From: Armatimonadota bacterium
Lineage (GTDB): Bacteria > Armatimonadota > UBA5829 > DTJY01
Assembly (NCBI GenBank): GCA_029907255.1
Contig: JARYMF010000017.1
Span: 1-50,270, forward strand
Direction of reading: 5' to 3'
Length of the DNA stretch: 50,270 bases
Part shown: piece by piece, positions 48,657-50,270 of the stretch
How positions within the stretch are numbered: position 1 is the first letter of the stretch
Layout of the letters: each line of letters begins with the position of its first letter
Translations under genes and position numbers: made by a program
Notes under the pieces: generated by a model
The model's database searches: none
Seen by the model: only the letters and a program-made list of their open reading frames with translations
What the model was told of the DNA's origin: nothing

Positions 48657-49523
48657 ATGAGTTGGTGGGACGTTTTTCGAGTCGTTGTTGGTTTTCTGGC
48701 TCTCGGTATTATCGCCTATGCTTGGGCTGTCGAACCAGTTCTTATTAAAATTACCCGACGTGACATTGAGATTCCTGGCCTCCCATCAGCACTCGCTGGC
48801 ATTAAGATTTGTCATCTCTCAGATTTGCACGTTGCGGGCTATGGGCGCATAGAGCGTGCGCTGAGAAAGGTGCTCATGCAAATCGAAGCAGATATTTGCG
48901 TAATCACCGGTGACATAGTCGCCACTAGGGGTGGAATTCCGGTTCTAGCGGAGGTTTTGGAAGGGTTTTCGCCGAAGCACGGCGTTTTTGGGGTGTTGGG
49001 TAACGGCGAGCATGATCCAACGATGCCAGGTGTCGAAACTGCTGAGGAGTTGCGTAAGCTTGGCATACAAGTTCTTGTGAATGAGTCGGCTTCCGTCTCA
49101 ATTAATGGTTCGGAAGTTCAAATTGTCGGTGTAGATGATCCTTTCCTTGGGTTAGATGACGTCGAAAAAGCTTTTGCAGGTCTTGGGAGGGGCAGTCTGC
49201 GGATACTTCTCGCGCATTCGCCAGATGTTCTAATGAGCTTGGGGGAGCATTCCGTAGACATAATTTTTGCGGGGCACACTCACGGCGGGCAAATTCGCGT
49301 GCCTGTTTTCGGCGTTGTGTGGACTCATTGCCGCTACAATTTACACATTGCATCCGGGTACTTTGGGCCTGAGGCGATTTCTCTGAAAGTTGGCCGCAAT
49401 CTCCAGACAAGAATATACGTGAGCCGGGGCATATCAGGCAGTGGAATACGTGCAAGATTTCTATGTCGCCCAGAAGTGGCTATTCTTACACTCAAGCCAG
49501 AGCCCTCCACACTGGCAAGTTAG
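48657..49523 (+). CDS. YkuE-like metallophosphoesterase
   Basis: A 288-residue protein with an N-terminal transmembrane anchor (about 5-25). The phosphoesterase blocks are LSDLHVAGYG, ITGDIVA, GNGEHD (an extended version of the usual GNHD), AHSPD and AGHTHGGQIRVP. It begins directly at the stop of the methyltransferase gene and ends this three-gene unit. It may act on a lipid-linked phosphate. Confidence 0.85.
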   Translation: MSWWDVFRVVVGFLALGIIAYAWAVEPVLIKITRRDIEIPGLPSALAGIKICHLSDLHVAGYGRIERALRKVLMQIEADICVITGDIVATRGGIPVLAEVLEGFSPKHGVFGVLGNGEHDPTMPGVETAEELRKLGIQVLVNESASVSINGSEVQIVGVDDPFLGLDDVEKAFAGLGRGSLRILLAHSPDVLMSLGEHSVDIIFAGHTHGGQIRVPVFGVVWTHCRYNLHIASGYFGPEAISLKVGRNLQTRIYVSRGISGSGIRARFLCRPEVAILTLKPEPSTLAS

Positions 49524-49717
49524 TTTTTAGCCAACAGTGTAAACTGGTAAATGTTCTAGTTTACAAAATGAGAAGAAACCATCAAAATGGTTTTGATAGT
49601 ATTGCAACTCTAGAGACATATTCGCCGTCAAATAATTGGAGGTCTTAAGTCTGAGCATTCGCAAAGGAGGTGCATGAGTTAACATAAAGCATACGGTCAG
49701 AAAGGCAGGTGCGAGCA
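49524..49717. other. Intergenic stretch with two stem-loops and two orphan SD-like sites
   Basis: Stem-loops: GTAAACT (49539-49545) with AGTTTAC (49558-49564), and ATCAAAA (49581-49587) with TTTTGAT (49591-49597). Neither has a T-run. SD-like TTGGAGGT (49637-49644) and AAAGGAGG (49663-49670) have no good start at normal spacing; the second lies 3 nt before a two-codon ATG-AGT-TAA frame. Confidence 0.4.
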
Positions 49718-49906
49718 ATGCTTGAAAAGCGTCGCGTGGACCTGATCTTTCCTCGGAGCGGCCAAATTATCCCCATTTACGTTCCCGAAGCGATGGTAGA
49801 ATGGGTAGCAAGACGCAATATTCAAATTCTTTTTTCATTATATGGTAGAGACGCTCTGAGAGCTTGCAGGGACCACGTGCGTAATGTAATGGTGTTTCCT
49901 TCATGA
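49718..49906 (+). CDS. Small hypothetical protein
   Basis: A 62-residue ORF starting at ATG 49718 behind a weak AGGTG; a GTG at 49709 is an alternative. The sequence is basic in the middle, has no membrane segment and shows no known domain. The terminator-like hairpin downstream supports a transcribed unit. Confidence 0.4.
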   Translation: MLEKRRVDLIFPRSGQIIPIYVPEAMVEWVARRNIQILFSLYGRDALRACRDHVRNVMVFPS

Positions 49907-49919
49907 AATCATTGCCGAT

Positions 49920-49976
49920 GGGCCCTCTGTTGGGATAAGATTTGAAGTTCCGTCCTAATGGAGGGCCTTTCGGCTT
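49920..49976 (+). terminator. Terminator-like structure
   Basis: GGCCCTC (49921-49927) pairs perfectly with GAGGGCC (49961-49967) over a 33-nt loop. GGCCTTTCGGCTTTT follows, with a small GCC/GGC hairpin and a T-run. It sits between the small ORF and the next promoter. Confidence 0.5.
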
Positions 49977-49990
49977 TTCTATCACTACCT

Positions 49991-50019
49991 TTGACAAAGC
50001 CTCGTGCCTCCCTTATAAT
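49991..50019 (+). promoter_or_regulatory. Perfect consensus sigma-70 promoter
   Basis: TTGACA (49991-49996), a 17-bp spacer and TATAAT (50014-50019), both perfect. It drives the truncated gene at 50085. Confidence 0.8.
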
Positions 50020-50084
50020 CGAATCTGGCAGCTGTATTTCAAGTTTATGTTGGCCACTGGGAAAACGGATAAATGGAGGAATTT

Positions 50085-50270
50085 ATGCAAAAATCACTTG
50101 CAGCATGCATGGCAGCAATTTTATTGGTAATCTTGCTTTGTTCCCAAGGTGTTGCTCAATACGAAGAGCAGCCAAGCAAGATTAGTATTAAAGTTGGCAT
50201 GTTTCGGCCTTCAAGTGAGAACCTGAGGGCGGGTGGCGGCTCACTATGGAAGTCCTTTGGCATTGATTAT
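50085..50270 (+). CDS. Secreted or outer-membrane protein, truncated at the window edge
   Basis: The ATG at 50085 follows TGGAGG. The first 62 codons run open to the window end. A signal peptide (about 1-25, ending near VAQ-Y) is followed by KISIKVGMFRPSSENLRAGG, a pattern like the start of outer-membrane beta-barrel proteins. It is driven by a perfect consensus promoter, so it may be well expressed. The full identity cannot be given. Confidence 0.75.
   Translation, partial: MQKSLAACMAAILLVILLCSQGVAQYEEQPSKISIKVGMFRPSSENLRAGGGSLWKSFGIDY

Overview
The window starts inside a 16S rRNA gene (about E. coli position 420), runs through a full 23S rRNA gene, and then carries about 48 protein genes to the right edge, where one gene is cut off. 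There is no 5S rRNA, tRNA, CRISPR array, insertion sequence or prophage. The host is probably a diderm bacterium: it has an outer-membrane porin, a PBP4-type carboxypeptidase, an AMIN-domain amidase and MurJ. Signals look sigma-70-like (several TTGACA-N17/18-TATAAT-type promoters), and starts are preceded by strong AGGAGG Shine-Dalgarno (SD) sites. The AMIN amidase, GerMN, UPF0182 and GH127 genes together recall Armatimonadota or a related lineage; that placement is an inference.

Layout. 1-4530: a partial 16S, a spacer of about 60 bp and a 23S. Both rRNAs fold along normal bacterial lines, but by eye they differ at many near-universal nucleotides of the decoding site, P site, peptidyl-transferase centre, A-loop and helix 69, and the 16S 3' end lacks the CCTCC anti-SD. 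4595-9809: a membrane-anchored metallopeptidase, then a zinc uptake cluster (a Cys/His-rich small protein, a porin, ZnuA, ZnuC, ZnuB). 10028-12104: an amidohydrolase and a secreted metallophosphatase. 12337-17495: amidase, GerMN protein, MurI, RNase PH, RdgB and a Nudix hydrolase. 17654-25903: a complete trpEGDCFBA cluster followed by deoC and recO.

25904-33252 (minus strand): a ten-gene arsenic operon running arsR, an MtrA-like corrinoid protein, acr3, a CxC redoxin, arsM, an ArsP/DUF318 permease, three thioredoxin-fold proteins and a CcdA-like membrane protein. It has a clear promoter with an overlapping ArsR operator. Its logic appears to be As(III) sensing, efflux, methylation, export of methylated arsenic, and a thiol-electron relay. 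The methanogen-type MtrA homologue inside it is unexpected.

33393-46796: a GH127 glycosidase, then cell-wall genes (murA, dipeptide epimerase, PBP4, murJ) with a secreted toroid-type protein and a UPF0182 membrane protein. 47168-49523: a glycosyltransferase, a methyltransferase and a YkuE-like phosphoesterase in one unit. 49524-50270: a small ORF, a terminator-like hairpin, a perfect consensus promoter and the start of a secreted protein.

The two most unusual items are the rRNA operon with altered functional centres, in a cell whose genes still use AGGAGG SD sites, and the MtrA homologue in the arsenic operon. All rRNA comparisons were made by eye against remembered E. coli numbering.
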